A stretch of DNA of 64,000 nucleotides from the NCBI GenBank assembly GCA_963786225.1, contig CAWAYQ010000028.1, positions 186,001 to 250,000 on the forward strand, given 5' to 3'. The notes beneath the pieces were generated by a model. The model searched no databases and was not told the DNA's origin. It saw only the letters and a program-made list of their open reading frames with translations. Within the stretch, counting starts at the first letter, position 1. Every line of letters starts with the position of its first letter. This document shows, one piece after another, positions 33,916 through 42,713 of this stretch. This DNA is from Flaviflagellibacter sp963786225. GTDB taxonomy: Bacteria > Pseudomonadota > Alphaproteobacteria > Rhizobiales > Methylopilaceae. The position numbers and the translations under genes were made by a program.

Positions 33916-35730
33916 TCAGGATTTCGTCCCGCGCTTCTTCGCGCTCTTCGTGACCTTCGTATCTGTCTCGTCCGAGGTCGGCGGTGAGGTTTCGACTGGC
34001 GGTACGGACGCGCATTCCCGGAAAATGCGCGCGGTGCATTGACGGCAGATCTCCGGATTGAGGCGGCCGAAAATATTTGAGATCGCCTCGGACTTGGACT
34101 GGAAGATGTGATCCACGCCGAGGCGCATCGTGAGGCCCGTATCGGCGAACGTCTTCAGCACCGGCAGGCGCGGCCGGTGGAAATAGAGATCCCCGCCGAC
34201 GCCGCGCCGCTGCTTGAGTTCGGCGTCCCAGAGATCGGCCCCCGCGAGATCGACGAAATTCATGCTCTTCGCCATGACGAGGAGATGCTTCTGCAGAGGT
34301 GCCGCCATGCGGAGATCGTGAAGTTCGGCGCCGACATGCGCCGTCGCCGCGTAATAGACCGAACCCTCCATCCGCAGCAGCTTCAATTGCGGGCATTCGA
34401 GCTGCGGCTCCTCGAACTCGTCGAGCCGCCGGAATGTGCGGGCCTCGCTTGCGCGGTCGGGCACGACGGGACGCACGCCGGGATGCGATGTGCGGTGCAG
34501 ATAGGCGGCGAGCGACATGAGGGTGCCGATGCCGATGGCGAGATGGAACGGCAGAAACAGCATGCTGGCGAACGTCACGGCCGCGACCGCGAAATCCACG
34601 CGGCTGAGCCGCAGAAGCCGGACGAAGCCCGCACCGTCGAACAGCGCCCAGGCGGTGTAGATCAGAAGCGCCGCGACCGCCGGCATCGGAATGCGCGCGA
34701 GCAGCGGTGCGGTCGCGAGCGCAAGGGCGAGCAGGAAGACGGCCGCGAGGATGGCCGCCATGGGTGTGCGCGCGCCCGCCTCGTAGTTCGGCAGCGAGCG
34801 GTTCAGCGAGCCGCAGGACAGATAGGCCGAGAAGAAGCCGCCCGCGATGTTGGAGGCCCCCTGCCCGATGAATTCGCGGTTGACGTCGATCCGCTGGCCC
34901 GAGCGCATCGCGACCGCCTTCGCGATCGAAACCGATTGCCCGAGCGCGACGATCGCAAGCGCCGGCACGATGGAAAGAAGCTGAACGAACCTGTCATGCG
35001 AGACGGAAGGCACCGAAAGCGGCGGCACGACCGAGGGAAGCGGACCGACGGTCGCGAACGCCCCGCCTGCCCCGTTGCGCGCGAGAAATTCCGAGACGGC
35101 CCAGCCCGCGATCAGCCCGAGCAGCATGAACGGAAGCTTTCGCGCCCAGCGTCGGATGATGAGGGTCGTCAGCAGGGTGACGCCGCCGATGATGAGGGCG
35201 GACGGCGCGAACGAATTCCAGTGGTGGGCAAGCCCTTCCAGCGCGGCCCAGGGCCCCGCCCTGGAAACGGCCGCAATCCCCGCGAAATCGGAGAGCGCGT
35301 AGAGGGCGATCAGAGCCGCCGCGCCGCTGGTGAAACCGAGCAGGACGGAGGGCGCGATGAAATCGGCAAGCGCCCCGAGCCGCAGCGCACCCACCGCGAA
35401 CTGGACCGCGCCGACGAGGATCGTCAGCGCAAGCGCCAGCGCGATGTAGTCCGGGCTTCCCGCCAGAGCGAGCGGGCTGACGGCCGCAAACAAAGCGAGC
35501 GAATTGGCGTTAGTCGGGCCGGACACGACATGCCAGCTCGATCCGAAAGCGGCCGCGACGATGGTCGGGACGATCGCGGAATAAATCCCGTATTGCGGCG
35601 GCAGGCCCGCCAGCGTCGCGAACGCAACGCCTTGGGGGAGCACTAGGACCGCCCCGAGCAGACCCGCCAGCGCATCGGCCCGCAAAGTCGCCGGCGTCAC
35701 GAACCGCCACCATCCGGAGGTCAGTGCCAT
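33916..35730 (-). CDS. SulP-family anion transporter with STAS domain
   Basis: A 604-residue SLC26/SulP protein. The membrane part (about residues 10-420) starts with ADALAGLLGAVLVLPQGVAF and includes VVSGPTNANSLALFAAVSPL and GQGASNIAGGFFSAYLSCGS, both typical of the family's substrate-binding helices. The STAS domain follows at about 435-545 (LLRMEGSVYYAATAHVGAEL and HLLVMAKSMNFVDLAGADLW). The remaining 60 residues hold ICRQCTARIFREC, a three-Cys segment, and a Lys/Thr-rich tail. Sulfate, bicarbonate or a dicarboxylate could be the substrate. The gene is very GC-rich and stands alone. Confidence 0.93.
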   Translation of the reverse strand: MALTSGWWRFVTPATLRADALAGLLGAVLVLPQGVAFATLAGLPPQYGIYSAIVPTIVAAAFGSSWHVVSGPTNANSLALFAAVSPLALAGSPDYIALALALTILVGAVQFAVGALRLGALADFIAPSVLLGFTSGAAALIALYALSDFAGIAAVSRAGPWAALEGLAHHWNSFAPSALIIGGVTLLTTLIIRRWARKLPFMLLGLIAGWAVSEFLARNGAGGAFATVGPLPSVVPPLSVPSVSHDRFVQLLSIVPALAIVALGQSVSIAKAVAMRSGQRIDVNREFIGQGASNIAGGFFSAYLSCGSLNRSLPNYEAGARTPMAAILAAVFLLALALATAPLLARIPMPAVAALLIYTAWALFDGAGFVRLLRLSRVDFAVAAVTFASMLFLPFHLAIGIGTLMSLAAYLHRTSHPGVRPVVPDRASEARTFRRLDEFEEPQLECPQLKLLRMEGSVYYAATAHVGAELHDLRMAAPLQKHLLVMAKSMNFVDLAGADLWDAELKQRRGVGGDLYFHRPRLPVLKTFADTGLTMRLGVDHIFQSKSEAISNIFGRLNPEICRQCTARIFRECASVPPVETSPPTSDETDTKVTKSAKKRGTKS

Positions 35731-35919
35731 CTGCCGGTCCGCGTAAAACCTCGCCGCTTCCTTGCCTGAAACAGGGGTGACGCGCTTATTTGCATCGAGA
35801 GCTCATTTCGGCCAGAACGATCGCATCCAGTCCATACGCGGCACTTCTTGCAGTGAAACCGGCGCCGGGCTGCCGGGATTGAGCTGATGAAGAGGTCGCA
35901 GCGATTCGACCTTTCCAGA

Positions 35920-36246
35920 TTAGGTCGCGGGGCGAGCCCGGCCGCTGATCATGTTGTGGACATGGACGAGAGAGCCAGTTGGTATCCGTCGTACGGCGAA
36001 GCCAATGTTCTCGCCGTACTTGATGATCGCCTCCCCCTCCTCGATATTTCGAACAGCAATCTTGTGACAAAATGGAATATCTTCCAGCGGGATAATGTCC
36101 CCGTCGAGTTCACTGAGTTGCACTTCCTGACCTGCGGATAGCGCGCAAAGAGCCGTGGCGACGTTGTCCGCCTCGCGAACTCGGATCAGACGCGCCCAGG
36201 TGTTGGGGGGGAATCTTTCGTTCTTTCCATCAGAGAGCCGGCCCAT
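35920..36246 (-). CDS. UxaA-family dehydratase, small (SAF) subunit
   Basis: A 108-residue SAF-domain protein with LIRVREADNVATALCALSAG, IPFCHKIAVRNIEEGEAIIK and YGENIGFAVRRIPTGSLVHV. This is the N-terminal domain of altronate/galactarate dehydratases, found as a separate small subunit in enzymes such as (R)-sulfolactate sulfo-lyase. The HKIA and Y-GE-IG segments are conserved metal/substrate positions of the family. It overlaps the end of the large-subunit gene by 17 bases on the minus strand, so the two are co-translated. Confidence 0.88.
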   Translation of the reverse strand: MGRLSDGKNERFPPNTWARLIRVREADNVATALCALSAGQEVQLSELDGDIIPLEDIPFCHKIAVRNIEEGEAIIKYGENIGFAVRRIPTGSLVHVHNMISGRARPAT

Positions 36247-37396
36247 ATCGGCTTATAACCTCTTCGCCCTCGTCCAGAATCTCGCCGAGCGTAAGTCGGC
36301 CGGAAGCGACCTCTTCAACCAACAGCTGGAGTCGTTCCGCGCACGCGGCTTGCGTTTCCGTATTGACGAATGCACTCGACCCATTGAAGTCAATCTGGTC
36401 GGTGAGGGCTTGGCAGGTCTGCGGGTTTGCGCTCGCCTTGATCGTGGGGGCGAGCTGACTGACAAAGCTGTTGCCGACGCCAGTCGTGAAGATAAGAATA
36501 TTCGCTCCCGCAGCCGTGAAGCCGGTCATCGACTCCGGCGAGTAAGCTGGCGCGTCCATCAGAAAGAGCCCGCGACTGTCCGTGACCTCGGCATAGCCGA
36601 GCACGCCGGATATTGGCGCATGTCCGCTTTTCGCCGTGTTGCCGAGAGCCTTCTCCTCGATCGTCGACAGACCCGCCGCGATATTGGTCGGGCTCGGATT
36701 ATTACCCGTCAGATCGATCCCGGCGGAGACTGCGGATCGCTCCCGCCCGGCGGCGGCGAACCTGATCGCCTCGGCGACGTCTATGCTGGCCGCGCGTCCC
36801 GCGAGCAGGTGCTCCGCACCGATCCATTCAGTCGTCTCCCCCATAATCACCCGAGCGCCAGCCTGAACCAGCCGGTCGACGAGAAGCCCAACCACCGGGT
36901 TCATCACCAAGCCCGAGCTGGGATCGGATCGCCCGCATTCGAGCCCAACGACGAGCTCGGAAATGGGCGCCGGCTCACGGCGTTGACGCGAAAGTTCGAC
37001 AAGAAGACGGGCCCCCTCCCGAACTCCCATCTCGGTCAGACGGAGTGTGTCGTTCTCAAAATCATCCATGCCGAGGGCAATCACGGGCTTTCCGGAATTC
37101 GCCAGTTGGTCCTGGACATCACGGAGCTTGGGTGGATGGTCGCTGATGAGAAGAACACCGCCAACGTTCGGGTTCGCAGCAAGGCCAACCAAAGCACGCA
37201 TATGATACGTCCGGTCCATCCCCATCAATCCGCCGCTGAAGGGAACGGTGGTCACAACGGCCTTGTTTAGTATCCGACCTATCCGTCGCGCGCAGGGGGC
37301 ACTTAAACCTGTGATAGAGAGCACCAGCAGGTGGTTGCGCACTCCCCAGGTCCCGTTCTGACGCCTGTAGCCTAAGAAGTTTCCCTGCACTGTCAT
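36230..37396 (-). CDS. UxaA-family dehydratase, large subunit
   Basis: A 388-residue protein matching the C-terminal catalytic domain of altronate dehydratase-type enzymes: FLGYRRQNGTWGVRNHLLVL at the start, LECGRSDPSSGLVMNPVVG in the middle and FTTGVGNSFVSQLAPTIKAS later. The family eliminates water (altronate, galactarate) or sulfite ((R)-sulfolactate) from hydroxy acids, using iron. Together with the small SAF subunit it should form one enzyme. The substrate is not evident, but the associated TctABC transporter suggests a di- or hydroxy-carboxylate. Its start lies 28 bases from a CTGTCGACAG operator. Confidence 0.9.
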   Translation of the reverse strand: MTVQGNFLGYRRQNGTWGVRNHLLVLSITGLSAPCARRIGRILNKAVVTTVPFSGGLMGMDRTYHMRALVGLAANPNVGGVLLISDHPPKLRDVQDQLANSGKPVIALGMDDFENDTLRLTEMGVREGARLLVELSRQRREPAPISELVVGLECGRSDPSSGLVMNPVVGLLVDRLVQAGARVIMGETTEWIGAEHLLAGRAASIDVAEAIRFAAAGRERSAVSAGIDLTGNNPSPTNIAAGLSTIEEKALGNTAKSGHAPISGVLGYAEVTDSRGLFLMDAPAYSPESMTGFTAAGANILIFTTGVGNSFVSQLAPTIKASANPQTCQALTDQIDFNGSSAFVNTETQAACAERLQLLVEEVASGRLTLGEILDEGEEVISRYGPAL

Positions 37397-37424
37397 AAAG
37401 CCTGTTTAGTATTGCTAACTGTGA

Positions 37425-37434
37425 CTGTCGACAG
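37425..37434. promoter_or_regulatory. GntR operator candidate, copy 1 (CTGTCGACAG)
   Basis: A perfect ten-base palindrome lies between the divergent dehydratase and GntR genes, flanked as GTGACTGTCGACAGATTA. The same palindrome recurs upstream of the other two transcription units of this locus (41324 and 43897), which makes it the likely binding site of the adjacent GntR regulator. Confidence 0.7.
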
Positions 37435-37557
37435 ATTACATAGAAGGCATTACCTTCTCAAGCGTGTTCGAGTTGTGTGATCGGCGCGCGTTATCCGGCT
37501 TTGAATGCCCGAGTCAGTTCTCCGTGATAAAGAAGTGCCGAGGCCAGAGAGATTGAA

Positions 37558-38307
37558 ATGAGCGACCATCCCTTGAATGACGGCCTTGAGTCGACGCAGC
37601 TTGACGACGAATCCACGATATTGCGAACGCGTTCACTTACTGCGGTCGTACGGCAGCAGATCGAAAACCTGATTTATGCAGGCGAGCTCGCTCCTGGATC
37701 GCGAATTAACGAGGTGGCTCTGGCCGCGCGACTATCCGTAAGTCGCGCGCCGATCCGCGAAGCCCTAGGGACGCTGCAGCAAGCCGGTCTGCTGAAAGCC
37801 CGCGTAAATCGCGGAATGTTCGTTCGGGAGTTAACGATCAAGGAGGCAATGGACAATTACCAGGTCCGGCTGGCCTTGGCTGACCTTGCAGGCGACCTGC
37901 TCGCCGAGCGAATTTCGGATCAGCAAATCGACGAACTCGACGCTCTCGTGGCACGGATGGACAGTGCGAATAGTGACGGGAGGGTCGAAGCTTTCTTCCC
38001 ACTCAACGTCGAATTTCACGGGCTGATCATGGCGAGCACCGGAAACGTCCGTCTGCAGGTCACGGAACTCAGCATCTTTAAGGAGCAGCGATTGTTCCGG
38101 ATACAGCACCTACTCGCGAGTGAAGGTGCCCGCGACATAGGGCTGGAGCATAATCGCAAATCGAACGAGGATCACGTCCGAATTGTACAGGCACTTCGGC
38201 GCCGCGATCGCGCGATGATCAGCGCCATGTTGCGTATGCATGTAATAAATGGGCGCGAACGAAGCCTCGACACTATGAACCACGAGCAGCGGGGATCCGC
38301 GGCATAA
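37558..38307 (+). CDS. GntR-family regulator, FCD subfamily
   Basis: A 249-residue regulator. Residues about 25-90 are the winged helix (SLTAVVRQQIENLIYAGELA, LSVSRAPIREALGTLQQAGL and RVNRGMFVREL). The FCD domain follows, with a metal-site pattern VEFHGLIMASTGN, HNRKSNEDH and MLRMHV. It is divergent from the dehydratase genes and beside the TctABC genes, so it most likely senses the substrate of this pathway and represses through the CTGTCGACAG sites. The ATG follows CAGAGAGATTG, a moderate ribosome site. Confidence 0.93.
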   Translation: MSDHPLNDGLESTQLDDESTILRTRSLTAVVRQQIENLIYAGELAPGSRINEVALAARLSVSRAPIREALGTLQQAGLLKARVNRGMFVRELTIKEAMDNYQVRLALADLAGDLLAERISDQQIDELDALVARMDSANSDGRVEAFFPLNVEFHGLIMASTGNVRLQVTELSIFKEQRLFRIQHLLASEGARDIGLEHNRKSNEDHVRIVQALRRRDRAMISAMLRMHVINGRERSLDTMNHEQRGSAA

Positions 38308-38325
38308 CGTTCACCGATGTAGAAA

Positions 38326-39831
38326 CTAAGCATCCTCAAGCGCACCCGCTGGCGCCACGTTCCTGAAATGCATGCGGGTGAGCCACCACGCGGCGATGAC
38401 GGCAAGGATGAGGAAGCCGACAGCGATGGGATGAGCAGTCAGGCTACCGATCTTGCCATCGCCTATCACGACAGCCTGGCGCAGCGCGCGTTCGAATTCA
38501 GGCCCGACGACGAATCCAACGAGGAATGTGACGAAGGGGAACTCGAGCTTGCGCATCACGAAACCGAGCGCGGCGAATATCAGCATCAGGTAGACAGCGA
38601 ACATGCTGCCGGCTTCGAGATATGAGCCGGTGAGGCAGAGCGCCAGCACCACAGGAAGAACATAGGACGCCTTTGCCTGCGCGATTTTCGCGAACCAAGG
38701 CAGACAGACCCAACCGATCACCAACATCAGGACCGCGGCTATGATCATCCCGGCATAGATGCCGCCCATCAGATCTGCGTGCTTTTCGAACATCGTCGGG
38801 CCCGGATTGATCCCATGGATCATGAAGGCCCCGATAAGAAGCGCCGCGGAGACAGAACCGGGAATGCCGATCGCGAACAATGGGATTAGGCTCGCCGGAA
38901 CGACGGCATTGTCGGCGGTCTCCGACGCGGCAACGCCTTCCAACGCCCCGTGTCCGAACAGTTCGGGCGTCTTCGAAAAACGTTTCGCGAAGCCGTAGGC
39001 CATGAAGGATCCAACCGCCGCGCCAAGTCCTGGAATCACCCCAACTATGGTGCCGATGATGCTCGACCGCAGGATCACGGGGGCGACCAGGCGGGCATCT
39101 TCAGCGGTGATGCCGCTATGGTCGAGGGCGTTCGCGGCTATCACCCCGCGCTCTTCTTCCGATTCCTCGAGCTGGCTGAACACTTCCGGCAGCGCCAGCA
39201 TGCCGATCGCGACGGCGAGCAGCGGAATGCCGTCATAGAGTTCGATGAAGCCGAAGACGAGGCGCGGTGCGCCGGTTTCTATGTCCACTCCGGGACAGGA
39301 CAGCAATATGCCCGCCATTCCCGAAATCAGGCCCTTGATGAGCGATTTTCCGGAAAGGCCGGCAATAAAGGTCAAGGCAAAGATCAGAATTGCGGCCAAC
39401 TCGAAGGGGCCTATGAGCAGAGCCAATTTCGCCAGCGGCTGCGCCACGCCAATCAGTGCCATCGTCGCGAAGATGTCGCCGAACACCGAGCCGATGAGTG
39501 CGACCTTGAGCGCCTTTTCACCTTTTCCCATTCGGGCCAGAGGATAGCCATCGAGGCAGGTAGCCGCCGACGACGGCTCGCCGGGGGTGTTGATCAGAAT
39601 GGCGGTGACGGCGCCTCCGGACGCGCTCCCCTTCATGATGCCGATCAGGAACGACACTGCCGTCACCGGCTCCATGTAGAAGGTGATCGGAATCATCAGC
39701 GCAATGGCCGTCGACCGATTCAGGCCCGGCAATACGCCCACCGCGTAGCCCAGCACTATACCGAACGCGATGTAAGCGACATTCACCGGCTGCAGTGCGA
39801 CGGCGAAGCCCGAGAGAAGTGCCTCTAGCAT
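38326..39831 (-). CDS. Tripartite tricarboxylate transporter, large permease (TctA family)
   Basis: A 501-residue permease with about 12 spans. Family signatures are GYAVGVLPGLNRSTAIALMI near the N-terminus, GIMKGSASGGAVTAILINTP and PGEPSSAATCLDGYPLARMG, and the repeat-related IVGVIPGLGAAVGSFMAYGF later. With TctB and the TctC-type binding protein encoded upstream in the same operon it forms a cation-coupled, high-affinity uptake system for a carboxylate. The TctB gene ends 13 bases before it. Substrate unknown, presumably that of the adjacent dehydratase and lyase. Confidence 0.94.
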   Translation of the reverse strand: MLEALLSGFAVALQPVNVAYIAFGIVLGYAVGVLPGLNRSTAIALMIPITFYMEPVTAVSFLIGIMKGSASGGAVTAILINTPGEPSSAATCLDGYPLARMGKGEKALKVALIGSVFGDIFATMALIGVAQPLAKLALLIGPFELAAILIFALTFIAGLSGKSLIKGLISGMAGILLSCPGVDIETGAPRLVFGFIELYDGIPLLAVAIGMLALPEVFSQLEESEEERGVIAANALDHSGITAEDARLVAPVILRSSIIGTIVGVIPGLGAAVGSFMAYGFAKRFSKTPELFGHGALEGVAASETADNAVVPASLIPLFAIGIPGSVSAALLIGAFMIHGINPGPTMFEKHADLMGGIYAGMIIAAVLMLVIGWVCLPWFAKIAQAKASYVLPVVLALCLTGSYLEAGSMFAVYLMLIFAALGFVMRKLEFPFVTFLVGFVVGPEFERALRQAVVIGDGKIGSLTAHPIAVGFLILAVIAAWWLTRMHFRNVAPAGALEDA

Positions 39832-39844
39832 GTCCGGTACCTTT

Positions 39845-40297
39845 TCAAGGAAGTGACGCTTCGAACAGCTTCTCGAAGATGCCGTAGATCGCGGCTGTCG
39901 CCAGAAGTGGAAAGATGATCAGCACGAGCGGGCGCCGCTCGCCGAACAGCCAGGCTCCTGCGAGCACGATGGCGGGAAGCGCGACAAGATCCCCGACAAA
40001 GCTCATCAGCAGGGCTCCGCCCAGGGCCGTCGCGGCACCTCCGAGGACGCGCCACCACCGGATTCCCGCGAACGGGTTCGGGAGATCGCCGGTCGGCGAA
40101 GAGCCGACCAGCTGCTGCACGACGAGCACGCCCGAAAGAAGCAAGATCGCGGTCGCGGCCAGCTCCGGCAGGAATTCGGGCGACGTACCGTAGGTGACCG
40201 AGCCGCCCCCTCCAGACTGATCAGGAATGATCCAGAATATGAAAGCCAAGCTCAGTACGGACAGGAACAGCCCTGCAGCAATATTCGCGGCGCGCAT
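39845..40297 (-). CDS. Tripartite tricarboxylate transporter, small permease (TctB family)
   Basis: A 150-residue membrane protein with four spans: AGLFLSVLSLAFIFWIIPDQ, ELAATAILLLSGVLVVQQLV, VLGGAATALGGALLMSFVGD and PLVLIIFPLLATAAIYGIFE. Small size, order and neighbours identify it as TctB, the poorly conserved small permease. The ATG has a GGAGAGAAGGAAG site. It lies between the binding-protein and TctA genes. Confidence 0.87.
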   Translation of the reverse strand: MRAANIAAGLFLSVLSLAFIFWIIPDQSGGGGSVTYGTSPEFLPELAATAILLLSGVLVVQQLVGSSPTGDLPNPFAGIRWWRVLGGAATALGGALLMSFVGDLVALPAIVLAGAWLFGERRPLVLIIFPLLATAAIYGIFEKLFEASLP

Positions 40298-40321
40298 CTT
40301 CCTTCTCTCCCAGAGTGCCGG

Positions 40322-41269
40322 CTATTTGCCGAGAAGCTGCTTGTATGAAGCCGTTTCCGTATTCATCAGCTCCTTGGTTTCTTTGCCGGCGAGATCGAGC
40401 GCGGTGCCGCCGATGACATCGTCGATCAGCTTGGAAATGCCGGGATCCTTCGTTGCAGCCCTGAGCGCAACGGAAAGTTTCTCGACGATTTCCGGCGGCG
40501 TGTTGGGAGGGGCTGCGAAGACGTAATGGTCGAGCAGCGTTACGTCGAAACCGAGCTCCTTCAGCGTGGGCGTGGAGTCGTAGTCTGCATTACGCTGAGG
40601 ATCGAGGACGGCGAGGATCTGCATCGGCCCCCCATCGATGGCATCCTTGAAGCCGATCGAGCCCGAAAGACCGAAATCGACATGGCCGCCGAGCACCATC
40701 TGGCGCGTCTCGGCGCCGCCCTTCGAGGGAACCATGCGTACGTTGATCCCGGCCTCCTTCGCCAGCTTTTCCACCGCTAGCCGGTCTCCGGGCGTCATCG
40801 TCGCATAGGTGACGCCGCCCTTTTCCTTGGCGTAGTCGACGAGCGCCTTCCAGCCCCTGAACGCCGCATCCCCGCGGGCAACGAGGCCGGTCGAGCGGCG
40901 CATGACCGTCGCGAGATAGGTGAACTCGTCGGGCTTGTAGGCCAACGGCCCCTGAAGAGGAGCCAGCGTGAGCGCCGCCGAAGGGATCATCGCGACGGTA
41001 TAGCCGTCAGGTGCCTGCGTGTAGAGGAACGAAGCAACGATGGCACCGCCTGCGCCGGGCTTGTTGTCGACGACAACGGCCTGACCGAGATTCTTCGCAA
41101 CGAGGTCCGCGATCTGCCGCGTGAGGGTATCGCCTCCGCCGCCTGCGCCCAGGCCAACATACAACTTGATCGGTTTCGTCGGATAATCCTCGGCCGCGAG
41201 GGCGGAGCTGATCATCGCGGACGCGACGAGCACCCCTTGGATCACTGATCGAACATGTTTCTTGATCAT
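40322..41269 (-). CDS. Tripartite tricarboxylate transporter binding protein (TctC/Bug family)
   Basis: The ATG at 41269 follows GAGAGGAAATT and gives 315 residues; the frame extends seven codons further upstream. A signal peptide (SVIQGVLVASAMISSALAAE) precedes the Bug-family core: YPTKPIKLYVGLGAGGGGDT, QAVVVDNKPGAGGAIVASFL and MVPSKGGAETRQMVLGGHVD. In the periplasm it would capture a carboxylate and hand it to TctAB. It is the first gene of the tctCBA-type operon, with a CTGTCGACAG operator 55 bases upstream. Confidence 0.94.
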   Translation of the reverse strand: MIKKHVRSVIQGVLVASAMISSALAAEDYPTKPIKLYVGLGAGGGGDTLTRQIADLVAKNLGQAVVVDNKPGAGGAIVASFLYTQAPDGYTVAMIPSAALTLAPLQGPLAYKPDEFTYLATVMRRSTGLVARGDAAFRGWKALVDYAKEKGGVTYATMTPGDRLAVEKLAKEAGINVRMVPSKGGAETRQMVLGGHVDFGLSGSIGFKDAIDGGPMQILAVLDPQRNADYDSTPTLKELGFDVTLLDHYVFAAPPNTPPEIVEKLSVALRAATKDPGISKLIDDVIGGTALDLAGKETKELMNTETASYKQLLGK

Positions 41270-41323
41270 AATTTCCTCTCCCATTCTCACCAGTTACCTG
41301 GTTTTTTAGCAGGCTATTGAAGA

Positions 41324-41333
41324 CTGTCGACAG
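41324..41333. promoter_or_regulatory. GntR operator candidate, copy 2 (CTGTCGACAG)
   Basis: The perfect palindrome, in the context GAAGACTGTCGACAGCGTC, lies between the stop of the lyase gene and the start of the TctC-type gene. It is centred about 60 bases upstream of the latter, fitting control of the transporter operon. Confidence 0.7.
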
Positions 41334-41342
41334 CGTCAATTG

Positions 41343-42701
41343 CTACTTGCGAAGCAAGGCCTCGATCTCCTCGCATGTCATGTCGACCATTCGGGGCGCA
41401 AAGCCGATTTGCATCTCCGGCGTGAAAGCATCGGACCAGCCGTCCGGGACGTTCCGTCCCTCTTCCGCGAGCACGGCCTCCGTGGCCTCTCTCAACGGTA
41501 TTTTCTGCTCCTGCGCTTTCCGCGCCGCGCTGGCGAGGTATTTCTTGGCTCCCACCTGCCCGAATTGAGACGCGAGCGACACCGCAGCGGCCTCGGCGAA
41601 CAGCCTTCCTCCATCGACGAACAAGTTGCTGCGCATCCGCTCGGCATCGACGTCCAGCCCGACGAGGAGTTGCTCTGCCATCTCCAGGCTCATGCTGGCG
41701 AGGATGAAAAACTGCGGGACCGTGTGCCACTCGATGGCCCAGGCGCCTCCATGCCGTTCGTTCTGGTGCCAGCTGCCGCCGTAAATGAGCCCGGCCTGAG
41801 AATGGACAATGCGCCCCATGGCCTCCAGGAACTCGCAGCACCGTGGATTATTCTTCTGCGGAAGCGAGCTGCTGCCGCCCTGTCCCAGCACGGCGCCCTC
41901 CGCGAGCTCCCCGATCTCGGTCCGGGCAAGGAAGCCGATCTCGGCCCCGATGCGCCCCAGAGTCGTGCAGATCAGGCCGAGCGCGAAGACGGTCTCCGCG
42001 ATCGCGTCCCGGGATGAGCTCCAGCTCGCGGTTTCCACACCCAGCCCCAATCGATCGGCAAGAGCCTGCCGCACATCCATCGCCTTGGGCCCCATCGCGG
42101 CGAGCGTACCAATGGGGCCGGCGAGCTGCACTTTGAGAACACGGGACCGAAGCTCGTTTATGCGCTGCAACGTGCGCGCCAACTCGCCTGCCCATGAAAC
42201 GACCTTGAAGCCGAAGGTCAGCGGCGCAGCCTGCATAGAGTTGGTGCGGCCCGCCATAACCGTTGCGCGATGATCCCGCGCGAGGGTCAACAGAAGTCGC
42301 AGCACATGGCGGAGCTGCTCCTCGATCAGATTCAGGCCGTCACGAATCTGCAGCACGGCGCCCGTGTCGATTACGTCCTGCGTCGCGGCGCCCTTGTGCA
42401 GCGCATCCTTGTTGGGACCGAGCGCCTGCCGCAGCCGCTCAATCAGGGGAACGATCGGCCGCCCGACGAAGGCAGTGGCCTCAGCGAGATCGGAAGGGGC
42501 TATCGTGATCTCGGCGAGCACCGCGTCCAGGTTCGATGCCTGTTCGCAGGTGAGAATCCCAAACTCGCACTGCACGGCGGCGAGCGCGCGCTCGAAGTCG
42601 ATCCAGCTGCGCACCATGGCGGCGTCGCTGAACACGGCGCGCATCTTCGCTGCGCCGAGAAGCTGCCGGTAAATGTCGGATTCGAGGAAGGTCAACGGCA
42701 T
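41343..42701 (-). CDS. Fumarase/aspartase-superfamily lyase (PcaB-like)
   Basis: A 452-residue member of the class II fumarase / adenylosuccinate lyase superfamily. The signature loop reads GSSSLPQKNNPRCCEFLEAM, and other conserved segments are IERLRQALGPNKDALHKGAA, TQDVIDTGAVLQI and VMAGRTNSMQAAPLTFGFKV. The latter two are typical of 3-carboxy-cis,cis-muconate cycloisomerase and adenylosuccinate lyase. In this locus it more likely eliminates or cyclises a carboxylate intermediate than acts in aromatic degradation, since no other pca gene is present. It follows the enolase-superfamily gene by 12 bases. Confidence 0.88.
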   Translation of the reverse strand: MPLTFLESDIYRQLLGAAKMRAVFSDAAMVRSWIDFERALAAVQCEFGILTCEQASNLDAVLAEITIAPSDLAEATAFVGRPIVPLIERLRQALGPNKDALHKGAATQDVIDTGAVLQIRDGLNLIEEQLRHVLRLLLTLARDHRATVMAGRTNSMQAAPLTFGFKVVSWAGELARTLQRINELRSRVLKVQLAGPIGTLAAMGPKAMDVRQALADRLGLGVETASWSSSRDAIAETVFALGLICTTLGRIGAEIGFLARTEIGELAEGAVLGQGGSSSLPQKNNPRCCEFLEAMGRIVHSQAGLIYGGSWHQNERHGGAWAIEWHTVPQFFILASMSLEMAEQLLVGLDVDAERMRSNLFVDGGRLFAEAAAVSLASQFGQVGAKKYLASAARKAQEQKIPLREATEAVLAEEGRNVPDGWSDAFTPEMQIGFAPRMVDMTCEEIEALLRK

Positions 42702-42713
42702 TTCCAGGAGACC

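Noticed and set aside
34108..35646. A 512-codon open frame on the plus strand
   Set aside because: It is the antisense of the SulP gene; its translation is almost only charged residues (R, E, D, G, H), as expected from the complement of a very GC-rich membrane protein, with no domain.
36155..37270. A 371-codon plus-strand open frame
   Set aside because: It is antisense to the two UxaA-type subunit genes, which have clear motifs on the minus strand.
38950..39828. A 292-codon plus-strand open frame
   Set aside because: It is antisense to the TctA-type gene, with a very charged product and no domain.
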